Of a DNA stretch of 64,000 bases, positions 27,333 through 35,995 are shown piece after piece. The position numbers and the translations under genes were made by a program. The stretch covers positions 62,001 through 126,000 of the forward strand of contig JAUIKS010000036.1 in the NCBI GenBank assembly GCA_030430565.1, read 5' to 3'. The stretch comes from Polyangia bacterium (lineage in GTDB: Bacteria; Myxococcota_A; Polyangia; Nannocystales; Nannocystaceae). The notes below the pieces were generated by a model. The model had not been told where the DNA came from and made no database searches. It saw only the letters and a program-made list of their open reading frames with translations. Position 1 is the stretch's first letter. Every line of letters begins with the position of its first letter.

Positions 27333-29024
27333 TCAGGTGGGGATCATGCTGGTGACGACGCGGCCGAAGCCGAGCGACGCGCTGGCGAGCACCTGCTCGG
27401 CGGCCTCGAGGCCCGAGTAGAACGCCTGCTCAAACAGCGGCAGACCGGTGACGTCGGTCGCGCACGCGCGCAGCCGACCGATCGGCGCGCGCGCGCGCGC
27501 GAGCGCGTCGCCAAACAGCAGCCCGGGCGTCGGGCGGATCATCGCGTGACCCCAGCGCGTCACGTTCACCCGCGTCACCTGGCGCTCGATGCCCGGGTGC
27601 ATGCGCGCGAGCTGGCGAACCACATGATCGGACCAATAGGACAGATCGCCGGCGAGCAGCTCGGCGCGGCGGGCCCGGAGCGCCGCCGGCGTGTCGGCGG
27701 TCAGCGGCTCGTAGTAGGTGATGACCGCGCCCGGGTCGGTGACGCTGCGATCCTCGCCGTGGGTGGCGACGACGTAGCCGAGGTTGTCGTGCTCGACCGG
27801 CACGTTGTCCCACGCGAGCGGCGTGCCGACGCCCCCGGGGCGCTCTCGCAGCTCGACGCTGGCGACCAGCCACGGCGCGTAGCTCAGCAGCCCGCGCGCG
27901 CCCTCGAGCGGGTCGCGCCCGCGCTCGAGCACGTGGGGGAGGATGAAGCGCGGCGCGGCCCAGAGGATCGCGCGCGCCGAGAGCTCGACGACGCGGTCGC
28001 TGGCGCGGTGGTGCACGCGCAGCACGCCGCGCTCGGGCTCGACGCTGAGGACGGCCGCGCCGGTGCGGACGCGGCTGTCTTTTTGGTCAGGCGTACCTGG
28101 GAGGTGGCCGAGGCGCGCGGCGATCCGGCGCGTGAGCTCGGCGTTGCCGTCGGGCCAGGCGAGCAGCGGGCGGGGGTCGTCCTCGTCGTAGCCGCGGGCG
28201 AGGAAGTGGTGGAGCCCGGCGTAGGCCGAGGTCTGCGCGAGCGCGCAGCCGTAGTCGTCGCGGCAGGCGTAGTCGATCTCCCACCGCAGTCGCCAGCTCT
28301 TGACGCCCATGTGCGCGAGGTAGTCGCGCATGCTGATCGCGTCGAGGTTGCGCATCGCCGCGCTGGCGCGCCACGAGGGCAGCGTGAAGTGGCGGCGGCC
28401 GTCGGGGCCCTCGCGGTCGAGCTGGCGCAGGTGCGCGTACCAGCGCTCTGACTCGGCGCGCTCGGCCGGCGTCGCGCCGTGCTCGGGCGAGATGCCCTCG
28501 TACCAGATCCGGTCGATCATGTGGCGCTCGACGCTGGCCGCGACGATCGTCGAGGGCGCGTACTCGGCCCGGCCGCTTTGGTCGCGGCCGATGATGACGC
28601 CGAGGTCCTCGAGCAGCCGCTCGAGCGCGACGAAGCGCGGCTCGGGCCGGGGCAGGTAGTGGGCGCCGAGCGGGTGGGGCGAGCGCGGCAGCCTGCCGCC
28701 GCGCGCGGTGCCGCCGACCTCGTCCTCGAGCTCGAGCACGCGGAAGTCGTGGAAGCCCGCCCGCTCGAGCCGCCACGCGGCCGAGAGCCCCGCGACGCCG
28801 GCCCCGACGATCGCGATCCCGGTCTGGGCGCGCGCGTCGACCGGGCGGCGCCGCAGCGCCCCGTCGTGCAGCTGGTGGCCGCGCGCGGGGTCTTGGCCGA
28901 CGAAGCGCGTGATCACGGGGCCGCGGGGCGCGTCGCGGTCACAGGCCGGCAGCAGCCCCGAGGCGGCGGCCCCGGCAGCCGCGCCGCCGAGCATGAGCGT
29001 CCGTCTCGAGAGCCCGCGATCCAT
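27333..29024 (-). CDS. Tat-exported FAD-dependent amine oxidase-like protein
   Basis: A 563-residue flavoprotein. The N-terminus SRRTLMLGGAAAGAAASG has a twin-arginine pattern and ends in LLPAC, so it may be a Tat lipoprotein. The dinucleotide-binding motif GIAIVGAGVAGLSAAWRLE is at about 68-86, followed by an acidic strand end (LELEDEVGGTARGG). The C-terminal FAD motif lies around LPLFEQAFYSGLEAAEQV. The fold is that of amine oxidases/phytoene desaturase-like enzymes. Its start lies 12 bp after the stop of a spermidine-synthase-like gene, so a polyamine or its derivative, oxidised outside the cytoplasm, is a reasonable substrate guess but is inference. Confidence 0.82.
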   Translation of the reverse strand: MDRGLSRRTLMLGGAAAGAAASGLLPACDRDAPRGPVITRFVGQDPARGHQLHDGALRRRPVDARAQTGIAIVGAGVAGLSAAWRLERAGFHDFRVLELEDEVGGTARGGRLPRSPHPLGAHYLPRPEPRFVALERLLEDLGVIIGRDQSGRAEYAPSTIVAASVERHMIDRIWYEGISPEHGATPAERAESERWYAHLRQLDREGPDGRRHFTLPSWRASAAMRNLDAISMRDYLAHMGVKSWRLRWEIDYACRDDYGCALAQTSAYAGLHHFLARGYDEDDPRPLLAWPDGNAELTRRIAARLGHLPGTPDQKDSRVRTGAAVLSVEPERGVLRVHHRASDRVVELSARAILWAAPRFILPHVLERGRDPLEGARGLLSYAPWLVASVELRERPGGVGTPLAWDNVPVEHDNLGYVVATHGEDRSVTDPGAVITYYEPLTADTPAALRARRAELLAGDLSYWSDHVVRQLARMHPGIERQVTRVNVTRWGHAMIRPTPGLLFGDALARARAPIGRLRACATDVTGLPLFEQAFYSGLEAAEQVLASASLGFGRVVTSMIPT

Positions 29025-29036
29025 CGCCCGCCGCCC

Positions 29037-30689
29037 TCAGCCGTTGCGCCGACGCAGCGGCGAGATCGCGTCGAAGTCCTCCTCGTAGTAGTGCACGAGG
29101 ATTTGGTTGTTGAGCAGGTTGGCCTCGACGTCGAGGGGCGCCTGGTCCTCGGGGAAGACGAACAGGGTCTGCAGGGTCGCGTCGCTGAGGAAGCGCAGCT
29201 CGACGCCCTCGGGGACCTCGCGCGGCGGCGGGCGCCGGTCGACGCTGGCGAGCACGAAGCCCCAGTCGCCGAAGGAGGGCACGTGGGCGTGGTAGGGGCG
29301 CGGGTTGAGGCCGGCGTCCTCGAGGGTCTTGACCACGCACCAGTAGGACCTCGGGGCCAGGTAGGGAGAGGTCGCCTGGATCACCATGCTGCCGCCGGGG
29401 GAGAGCGCGCCCGCGACGATCCGGTAGAAGGTCCGCGAGTACAGCTTGCCGAGCGAGAGGTTGTTGGGGTCGGGGAGGTCGATGATGATGACGTCGTAGG
29501 CCGCGCCGCCGCGGGCCCGGTGCTCCTCGATCCAGCGCATCGCGTCGGCGTTGTGCACGGTCAACCGCGGGTCGGTCAGCGAGCCCTCGTTGAGCGGCGC
29601 GAGCAGCGTGTGCTCGCTGAACAGCCGGGTCATCGCGGGGTCGAGGTCGACGAGGTCCACGTGCTCGATCGAGCGGTGCTTGAGCAGCTCGCGGGCGGCG
29701 AGGCCGTCGCCGCCGCCGAGCACCAGCACGCGCTTGGGCGCGCCGAAGTCGGCGACCGCGGGGTGGATCAGCGACTCGTGGTAGCGGTGCTCGTCGACGC
29801 TGCTGAACTGCAGGTTGCCGTTGATGTACAGGCGCATGTCCTCGCCGTAGCGCGTGACGGTGAGGCGCTGGTAGGCGCTCTTCTGCGAGATCAGCACCGG
29901 GTCCTCGTAGAGGTCGTTCTCGGCGAAGCGCTCGATCTTGTCGCCGAGGATCAGCAGCGAGGTGAGCCCGACGAAGATGATCAGCGCGCGTGCGAACACC
30001 AGTCGCGGGCGCGCGAGCTGCTCGTGGAACACGCGCGCGCAGGCCAGCGCGACGCCGGCGTTGAGCGCCCCGAACAAGAAGCTCGCGCGCACGAGGCCGA
30101 GGTAGGGCAGCAGCAGCAGCGGGAACAGCAGGCTGGCGAGCAGCGAGCCGATGTAGTCGAAGGCGAGCACGCGCGCGACCAGGTCCTTGAGCGTTTGCCC
30201 GTCCTTCATGATCCGCATCAGCAGCGGGATCTCGAGGCCGACCATGGTGCCGACGACGACGAGGATCGAGAACAGCAGCGGGCGGACCGTGCTGAGGTAG
30301 CCGTAGCCGAAGAACATGGCCGCGGCCGAGCTCCCGCCGACGACCGCGATGACGAGCTGGACGTCGACGAAGCGGTCGTGGAGGTGGCGCTCGACGTACT
30401 TGCTGAGCCAGGAGCCCAGGCCCATCGCGCTCAGGTACACGCCGATCACGAGGCTGAACTGCGTCACCGAGTCGCCCAGCAGGTAGCTGGCCATGGTCGC
30501 GGTGATCAGCTCGTAGATCAGCCCGCAGGTGGCGACGATGAGGACGGAGAACAGCAGCAGGCGCGCCCTGGCGCGCTCGGCCTTGGTCGGGGCGGGCACT
30601 TGCCTGGACTCTACTACACTCGCGCGAGCGCCTGCGTCGGTGCGGGCACGAACCTGAAGACGTTTCGAGCCCTTACAGGCCGCGGGCAT
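29037..30689 (-). CDS. Membrane-bound spermidine synthase-like aminopropyltransferase
   Basis: The first 230 or so residues hold seven transmembrane helices (start around LLLFSVLIVATCGLIYELI); the rest is a SpeE domain. Spermidine synthase transfers aminopropyl from decarboxylated SAM to a diamine. The binding signature VLVLGGGDGLAARELL and the catalytic Asp block IIIDLPDPNNLSLGKLYS are both intact, so catalysis is plausible. The Asp that ends strand 2 is in VDLVDLDPAM. The start is uncertain: ATG at 30689 is the longest, but GTG at 30599 (VPAPTKAERA) would give a more typical N-terminus. The downstream flavin oxidase follows after 12 bp, and DUF350 and DUF4178 genes lie upstream on the same strand. 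Confidence 0.88.
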   Translation of the reverse strand: MPAACKGSKRLQVRARTDAGARASVVESRQVPAPTKAERARARLLLFSVLIVATCGLIYELITATMASYLLGDSVTQFSLVIGVYLSAMGLGSWLSKYVERHLHDRFVDVQLVIAVVGGSSAAAMFFGYGYLSTVRPLLFSILVVVGTMVGLEIPLLMRIMKDGQTLKDLVARVLAFDYIGSLLASLLFPLLLLPYLGLVRASFLFGALNAGVALACARVFHEQLARPRLVFARALIIFVGLTSLLILGDKIERFAENDLYEDPVLISQKSAYQRLTVTRYGEDMRLYINGNLQFSSVDEHRYHESLIHPAVADFGAPKRVLVLGGGDGLAARELLKHRSIEHVDLVDLDPAMTRLFSEHTLLAPLNEGSLTDPRLTVHNADAMRWIEEHRARGGAAYDVIIIDLPDPNNLSLGKLYSRTFYRIVAGALSPGGSMVIQATSPYLAPRSYWCVVKTLEDAGLNPRPYHAHVPSFGDWGFVLASVDRRPPPREVPEGVELRFLSDATLQTLFVFPEDQAPLDVEANLLNNQILVHYYEEDFDAISPLRRRNG

Positions 30690-31088
30690 CGGGCCGCTGC
30701 TTAACGCCAGGGGACCCTCCGCCTTCCGGGTGGCGAGCGCCTGGGCTGATCAAGCGGACGAGCGCCGTCGCGCTCGCCATCCTCAGGCGGCTCCTCCCTG
30801 GCTCGCGCGCGTCCCTTGAGCTTCGGTGATCCGCTCTTCGACGAGCTCGATCCGCAGCCCAAATCTTCGCTGATGCTCGTCCGCCCTCGCGCGCGCGTGG
30901 GTTCAGAGGCGGTCGCTCACCAGGGCGCTGATACGAGCGACCCGGAGGAGTCCAACAAGTACGTGTTGTCACTGCTGGAGGGCTAGCGCGTAACGCCGAA
31001 GATTCGCGTCGCGCTCAGCTCCTCGAGGGTGTAGCGCTCGCCGGGGTCGAGCGCGAGGATGTCCTCGGAGATCAGCAGCGCGTGCCGC
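30690..31088. other. Gap between spermidine-synthase-like and ankyrin genes, with possible gene scraps
   Basis: 399 bp with no standard gene. Two short frames look more protein-like than chance. One is a plus-strand 56-codon frame (TTG 30816 to TAG 30986) reading SFGDPLFDELDPQPKSS and ending NKYVLSLLEG. The other is a minus-strand frame ending at 30983, reading LLISEDILALDPGERYTLEE. They overlap only at their stops. Either could be remnants; neither has a family I recognise. Confidence 0.3.
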
Positions 31089-32666
31089 TCACTCGCGCGG
31101 CTGATCGTCGGCGCGCGGGTCGCCCGGGTCCGCGCCGAGCTCGCGGAGATCCTGAAGGAGCTCCGCGTCGGACCAGCCGGTGGCGATCCGGAGCGCGGGC
31201 TCCAGATCCGCCCCGGCGAAGGCGAGGCGCGCGAGCAGTCGTCGCCAGTCGGGCCGTCGCGCGGGGGGGCAGCGAGCCATCGTCTCGGCGCAGAAGCCCG
31301 CGATCTCGGGGTGGAGCGGGAGCTCGATCGTGCCCAGCGCGCGCGCGAGGTCGCCCGCGAGGATCGCGGCGGGCAGGGTGTAGCGCGCCCCCGCGTCGCG
31401 GAGGTACTCGAACACCTCGCGCGAGCGCGTGGCCGCGTGCATCAAGGTGGAGACGCCGTCGGCGGCGTGCTCGATGTCCGCGCCGGCCTGCACGAGCTGG
31501 CGAACGATGGGCAGGTTCTGGCGATGCACCGCGATGGTCAGCGCGGGCCTCGTTCCCGGCGCGGCGGCGTTGGGGTCGGCGCGCGCGTCCAGGAGGAAGG
31601 CGACCATCGCCTCGCGCTGGAGCTCGGTTGCGTGCTGGAGCAGGGTGAGGTCCTCGTGTCGCTGCTCGACGCCGTCGATCAGCGCGGCTGCCCGCAAGCT
31701 AGCGAGGTCGTTCGCCAGCACGGCCGCGTGGGCTGCAGCCGACGGCGGTTCGGGCGGGCTCGGCTCGGGGATCGTCGCGGCGCGGGCTCGCCCGCGCAGC
31801 CCCGCGGCGTGCCGCCGAAATCGCTGACGCAGCGTCCTCGTGATGTCCTTCCGGCGGCGCTCGGTCGTCGCGCGCTCCAGGCGAGGGTCGGCGAGCAGGG
31901 CCTCGATCCGCCGCCCCGCCGCCTCGCAGGCCGCCGCGAGCTCGAGCGCGAGCTCGCGCAGTCGGACGCGAACTCGTGGCCCGATGATTCGCCCCGAGGA
32001 GCCGCTGATTTCATAGAGCTCGACGAGCTCGCCGTGGCGGACGATGTGCAGCTCCGTCTCGTACTGTGGGTAGATCGTCGCACGCGGGGCGCCGTGCAGG
32101 ATATCGAGGACCGCGCACGGCCACGTCTCCGCCATGCCGAGGGAGTCGTCGGCGACACCGCACCAGAGCTCACCGTCGGCGTAGACCTGAAACGAAGCGA
32201 TGCCGGTGGGGACGCGGGCGTCCTCGACCCAGCGCGAGAACAGCTCGTCGTGCGTGAGCGCCTCGATGTTGATCGCCGGGCCGCCGAGGAACACGCCGAA
32301 GAACACGCTCACTGTCTTCGGGGTCAGGTGTGACTCGTCGGCGAACGCCCACCGCCCGCTGTCGAAGCGGAACTCGCCGCCGCCGCCGGGCTCCCAGCCG
32401 CGCGCCAGCGCCTCGCGCACGCACGCCCGCACGATCCGCGACCCGATCCCGAAGCCAGGCGCGCCCGGGATGAAGCCGACCGCGGTCGAGGCGACGCTGA
32501 CGCGGCCGCCCCCGGGCTCGCGATCTTCTGGCCAAAAAAACAGGTTCGCGCGCCGCCACGCGCGCCCGGCGTAGTCGCGCGTCTCGCCGTTCCAGACGCT
32601 CACGCGCCAGCGGTACGCGGCGCCGTCGACGACGATCCTGCGCGCACGCTTGCTCGCTCGCGCCAC
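31089..32666 (-). CDS. Ankyrin-repeat protein with an unknown N-terminal domain
   Basis: A 525-residue cytoplasmic-looking protein. Residues about 1-230 form an unknown alpha/beta domain (VVDGAAYRWRVSVWNGETRD; VSVASTAVGFIPGAPGFGIG; later a strand-rich part with SFQVYADGELWCGVADD). Residues 230-310 are helical and Arg-rich. The C-terminal part carries ankyrin repeats, clearest at DLTLLQHATELQREAMVAFL with LDARADPNAA, PALTIAVHRQNLPIVRQLVQ with AGADIEH and VSTLMHAATRSREVFEYLRD. Ankyrins bind proteins. The gene lies 13 bp downstream of DUF350, so it probably belongs to that operon. It has no secretion signal. The N-terminal domain is not one I can name. Confidence 0.7.
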   Translation of the reverse strand: MARASKRARRIVVDGAAYRWRVSVWNGETRDYAGRAWRRANLFFWPEDREPGGGRVSVASTAVGFIPGAPGFGIGSRIVRACVREALARGWEPGGGGEFRFDSGRWAFADESHLTPKTVSVFFGVFLGGPAINIEALTHDELFSRWVEDARVPTGIASFQVYADGELWCGVADDSLGMAETWPCAVLDILHGAPRATIYPQYETELHIVRHGELVELYEISGSSGRIIGPRVRVRLRELALELAAACEAAGRRIEALLADPRLERATTERRRKDITRTLRQRFRRHAAGLRGRARAATIPEPSPPEPPSAAAHAAVLANDLASLRAAALIDGVEQRHEDLTLLQHATELQREAMVAFLLDARADPNAAAPGTRPALTIAVHRQNLPIVRQLVQAGADIEHAADGVSTLMHAATRSREVFEYLRDAGARYTLPAAILAGDLARALGTIELPLHPEIAGFCAETMARCPPARRPDWRRLLARLAFAGADLEPALRIATGWSDAELLQDLRELGADPGDPRADDQPRE

Positions 32667-32679
32667 GATCGAGACGCGC

Positions 32680-32991
32680 TCAGCCGAGGATCGCGGCGCT
32701 GACGATCATAGCGATGCCGATGATCATCGCGCCGAAGACGACCGCGAGCGCGGTGTTCTGGTCGTCCTCGATCTCCTTGCGCACGCTGAAGGGCGTGACG
32801 CGGACCGCGACGAACCAAAACAGCGCGAACAGGACCATGCCCAGCGCGCTGAAGATCAGCGCCTGCACGAGGTTCTCGATGAACTCTGGCCCGAACGCGC
32901 CGCCGGCGGGGGGCGCCGCGGCGGGCTCCAGGAGCAGGCTGGTGAGGGTCGCGGACAGGCGGTGGATGCTGGAGAGCGCCGTGATCATCAT
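32680..32991 (-). CDS. DUF350 membrane protein
   Basis: A 103-residue protein with a hydrophobic N-terminal segment, then two clear helices: LVQALIFSALGMVLFALFWF and NTALAVVFGAMIIGIAMIVS. The loop VRVTPFSVRKEIEDDQNTA between them matches the DUF350 (YjfL-type) signature, where an acidic loop with E-D-N precedes the second helix. DUF350 proteins occur beside spermidine synthase, DUF4178, flavin oxidase or ATP-grasp genes and are thought to act in membrane-linked polyamine or peptide modification, without direct proof. The ATG overlaps the stop of the previous gene (ATGA) and the ribosome site GGAGGT lies inside that gene's last codons, so the two are translationally coupled. Confidence 0.85.
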   Translation of the reverse strand: MMITALSSIHRLSATLTSLLLEPAAAPPAGGAFGPEFIENLVQALIFSALGMVLFALFWFVAVRVTPFSVRKEIEDDQNTALAVVFGAMIIGIAMIVSAAILG

Positions 32992-33197
32992 TTACCTCCG
33001 TGATACCCGCCGGCCCAGATGAACGTGGGGCCGCGGCTGCGGACGGTGTCCTTGTTGGATTGTTTGGTGACCTTGCCACGCGAGCCGCTGGGGCCGAGCC
33101 ACCCACGCGGGCCGCCGAACAGCAGCAGGCCGACGCTGGCGGCGGAGACGAGCCAGTAGGTCAGCAAAAAGCCTTTGTTCTTGATCGCGCCGAGCAC
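32988..33197 (-). CDS. Small single-pass membrane protein in the DUF350/DUF4178 operon
   Basis: A 69-residue protein. One hydrophobic helix (FLLTYWLVSAASVGLLLFG, about 10-28) is followed by a basic Gly/Ser-rich tail ending FIWAGGYHGGK. It overlaps the DUF350 start by four bases and lies 57 bp downstream of the larger DUF4178 gene. No family is recognised. Because it is sandwiched between two genes of a recurring neighbourhood and is tightly coupled to DUF350, it is likely a small structural partner of that complex. Confidence 0.65.
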   Translation of the reverse strand: MLGAIKNKGFLLTYWLVSAASVGLLLFGGPRGWLGPSGSRGKVTKQSNKDTVRSRGPTFIWAGGYHGGK

Positions 33198-33254
33198 GTG
33201 GGTGGTCCTTGGTGGTGAGGTCGCCGTTTCGGGGGGCAGGGAGGTCGATCGCGC

Positions 33255-35018
33255 TCAGCCGTGGTCGCTGTTCATCCAGCGCTTCGCTTCGAAGCGGCTG
33301 GGCTGGAAGGCGGCGAACAGCGGGAAGCCGAGGATGAAGAGCAGGGGGAAGAGCACGTAGCGCCAGAAGAACACGTCCTCGTAGACGCGCAGCGTGACGC
33401 GCAGGTCCTTCATGTAGAGCTTGTCGGGCGGGAGGCCGGGGACGCCGGAGGAGCTGCTCGTCTCGGGCTTGGCGCCGTCCTTGGTGACCGGCAGCGCGAT
33501 CCCCATGCTCGCCTCGTCGGGCTTCGCGGTGCTCATCGAGAAGCTGCGCTGCTCGTCGATGACGTTGAGCGTCAGCGTCTTGCGGACCTCGCCCTCGCCG
33601 GCGCGCGCGCGCAGGACGTAGGTCCCCGAGGGCAGGTCGTTGAACTGGTACATGCCCGCGGCGTTGGTCTTGGTCCGCTTGATGCCCTGCAGGCAGGTGC
33701 AGTGCAGGCTGAGCTGCGCGTCCTTCAGCGGCGGGCCGCCGGCCTCCGAGATGGTCCCGTAGATCTTGGACTTGATCCCGATGTCCTTGAAGATGTCGTC
33801 GAGGTTCGGGCCCACGGGGACGATCGAGGCCTGCCAGGGCTTGGGCTGAGACGCCTGAAAGGTCGCCTGCAGCAGGTACTCCCCGCCGGGGACGCCGTTG
33901 ACGCGCATCGTGCCGTTTCGGTCGACCTCGCGCCAGCCGGGGCCGCTGTACTCGCTGACCTCGGCGCCGAGGCCGATGGCCTCCTCGGTGTCGAGGTTGA
34001 CGAGCATGACCTCGGCGAAGGCCCACGAGTTGTCGAGCGTGGTCGACGAGAGGTCGACCTGGATCGAGGTGTGCTCGCCCTTGGTCCCGATCGTGAGCCT
34101 CTCGCTGACGGTCTCGTGCGCGCGCGTCTCGATGGACTTGACCGACCTCAGCTCGCGCCCCGAGCCGTAGCCGATCGAGAACACCAGCCACAGCGCCATG
34201 AGCACGCCGCAGGAGATCCAGGTCACGCGCGTGGTCGCGTGCCAGGGGTTGGGCTGGAGCATGCCGATGCCGGTCGGGCGGGTCGGTGAGCCACCTGGCT
34301 TAAAGGCCTCCCAGACCTCGGCGGCCTCGACGTGGCGCGAGCGCGTGAACTGGAGGTCCTCGCCGCTCTCGCCCGCGGTGCGCTCGATCGAGATGCCGTA
34401 GGGCGGCGCGACGTAGTCGTCCATCGTCGCCTTGTCGCCCGCGCGGACCTGCCACGGGAATTCGCCCTCGACGTAGGTGACGTAGGCCTCCGAGCGCTGG
34501 AAGTGCCGGTAGACCTCGCCCTCGTAGTCGGCGCAGGTCTGCGTCGAGCCCCAGTCGGCGTCGTCGTCGCGCGAGACCAGCGGCGCGCCGGGCAGCGCCT
34601 GGCCGAGGGACCAGTGCGCGTCGGTCATCGAGAACACCAGCCAGCGGTAGCCGGCGTAGGGGTTGAAGAGCAGGAATTCCTGCCAGGGGTAGGCGACGCC
34701 GTAGGGGTCTTTGCACTCGCGCCAGACGATGCCGATGATCTCCCACTCGACGCCCTCGAGCGCGCCGCGGGCGTAGAGCGGCAGCGCGGACTCCCGCCGC
34801 TCGCGCTGGGCTTTCTGCGCGAGCGCGAGCGCGCCGCTCTGGTCGGGGCTGAGCGTGCTGCCGCAGTACGAGCAGGTCACCTGCTCGCGCTGCCCGAAGC
34901 TCTTGAGCTGGATCGAGCCGCCGCAGCTCGGGCAGCTGAGGCCGTCGAGCTTGGCTGGCTCTCGAAACAGCTTGGTCGGCGGCGCGGCGCCGGGGCGGTA
35001 GGCCTGCGGATCAGTCAC
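33255..35018 (-). CDS. Zinc-ribbon DUF4178 protein with membrane segments and an extracytoplasmic beta domain
   Basis: A 587-residue multi-domain protein. It starts with a zinc ribbon (CPSCGGSIQL then VTCSYCGSTLS), followed by a DUF4178 domain around ALEGVEWEIIGIVWRE, PWQEFLLFNPYAGYRWLV and ADYEGEVYRHFQRSEA. A transmembrane helix comes next (ISCGVLMALWLVFSIGYG), then an extracytoplasmic region including a carboxypeptidase-regulatory-like beta domain (YGTISEAGGPPLKDAQLSL, AAGMYQFNDLPSGTYVLRA), and a last helix near the C-terminus (YVLFPLLFILGFPLF). DUF4178 has no established biochemical role. Its start overlaps the stop of the smaller DUF4178 gene by eight bases, so the two are co-translated. 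The position in a DUF350 and spermidine-synthase neighbourhood suggests a membrane complex. Confidence 0.85.
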   Translation of the reverse strand: MTDPQAYRPGAAPPTKLFREPAKLDGLSCPSCGGSIQLKSFGQREQVTCSYCGSTLSPDQSGALALAQKAQRERRESALPLYARGALEGVEWEIIGIVWRECKDPYGVAYPWQEFLLFNPYAGYRWLVFSMTDAHWSLGQALPGAPLVSRDDDADWGSTQTCADYEGEVYRHFQRSEAYVTYVEGEFPWQVRAGDKATMDDYVAPPYGISIERTAGESGEDLQFTRSRHVEAAEVWEAFKPGGSPTRPTGIGMLQPNPWHATTRVTWISCGVLMALWLVFSIGYGSGRELRSVKSIETRAHETVSERLTIGTKGEHTSIQVDLSSTTLDNSWAFAEVMLVNLDTEEAIGLGAEVSEYSGPGWREVDRNGTMRVNGVPGGEYLLQATFQASQPKPWQASIVPVGPNLDDIFKDIGIKSKIYGTISEAGGPPLKDAQLSLHCTCLQGIKRTKTNAAGMYQFNDLPSGTYVLRARAGEGEVRKTLTLNVIDEQRSFSMSTAKPDEASMGIALPVTKDGAKPETSSSSGVPGLPPDKLYMKDLRVTLRVYEDVFFWRYVLFPLLFILGFPLFAAFQPSRFEAKRWMNSDHG

Positions 35019-35694
35019 GCCAGCCCTCGTACTCTCGCAGCGGGCGCAGCCCGAGCTCGGCGAGCGAGACCGCGCGCCCGACGTAGAGCGTCGGGTTGCC
35101 GTGCTCGCCGCTGGTGCCGAAGTCGAGGGTCATGAAGCCGCCCCAGGCGTCGCGCAGATCGACGCTGTAGTAGGTCTGATCCGCGCGGGTGTCGAAGGGG
35201 AGGCAGCCCTCGGAGCCGACGTACTGGGCCGCGCGCTTGTCGGTGATGATCATCGGCGCGCCGCTGATGAGGAGCTTCTGCCCGACCGTGAGGCTGGGGA
35301 AGGTCGGCGTGTGCGTCCGCTTCTTGCGGCCGACGGTGAATTGGGTCTGCCGCGTGGTGACAGCGAAGCTGCCCTGCGCGTCGCTGAGCCAGCCGTTGTC
35401 GCCGCGCGCGAACTCCAGGTACCACTCGTTCCAGGTCCCGCGGGCGTAGCGGATCTGCAGGCGCCCGATGACTTCAAATTTCACGTCGTCGAAGCCGCCG
35501 CCGCTGCCGAGCAGGATCGGGCTGCCGTTGTCGATCAGCGCCGAGATCTTGCCCACGAGCTCGATGTCGGCGCCGGTGCGCACGACCGTGCTGCCGCAGT
35601 ACTCACAGACGAGCGACAGCGCGGTCCCGCGGAACGGGGCCGGCGCGCCGCACTGTGGGCAGTTGATCGAGGGCTGCTGACCGCCGAGGGGCAT
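35011..35694 (-). CDS. Zinc-ribbon DUF4178 protein (soluble)
   Basis: A 227-residue protein: a zinc ribbon (CPQCGAPAPFRG then LVCEYCGSTVV) followed by one DUF4178 domain (FEVIGRLQIRYARGTWNEWY, EFARGDNGWLSDAQGSF, then DQTYYSVDLRDAWGG). There is no membrane helix. The ATG at 35694 is chosen because it lies 11 codons before the ribbon; the longer frame upstream is Arg/Pro-rich. It is the first gene of the minus-strand group running from 35694 to about 27333, and is co-translated with the larger DUF4178 gene. The ribbon could dock on the similar one in its partner, a guess from the shared layout. Confidence 0.85.
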   Translation of the reverse strand: MPLGGQQPSINCPQCGAPAPFRGTALSLVCEYCGSTVVRTGADIELVGKISALIDNGSPILLGSGGGFDDVKFEVIGRLQIRYARGTWNEWYLEFARGDNGWLSDAQGSFAVTTRQTQFTVGRKKRTHTPTFPSLTVGQKLLISGAPMIITDKRAAQYVGSEGCLPFDTRADQTYYSVDLRDAWGGFMTLDFGTSGEHGNPTLYVGRAVSLAELGLRPLREYEGWRD

Positions 35695-35995
35695 CGACGC
35701 GGCGATTGTGCCACACCCCGCGGGCGCGCATGGGCGTGGGAGCGCGAACGCGGGCGCGGGGCGCTCGGGGGCGCGCGCGTGCTCGTCGCGGCGAACAGCG
35801 ATCGGGGCCCACGCGCGCCCGCGTCGCGCGTTCGCGGCGTGACGCGGCAGGATCCGCGCGCGGCCGGGCGGAGGAAAATTTCGACGCGTCGCGATCATCC
35901 GGGGGCCTCACGACACTGTCTCGGCGGGGGCCGCGAGCCGGCGGCGAGGGCTGGGGCCTCGCGAGCCCCCGCGCGTAGACGTATGGAGGTATGGG
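35695..35995. other. Divergent promoter region between the DUF4178 operon and the ALDH-like gene
   Basis: 301 bp, very GC-rich, with no gene and no strong palindrome seen. Promoters for both directions must be here. GGAGGT at 35985-35990 is the ribosome site of the ALDH-like gene. Confidence 0.45.

Noticed and set aside
28479..30704. A 741-codon plus-strand frame opposite the spermidine-synthase-like and flavin oxidase genes
   Set aside because: Composition is antisense-like (Val/Glu/Arg/Gln) and the opposite strand encodes conserved enzymes.
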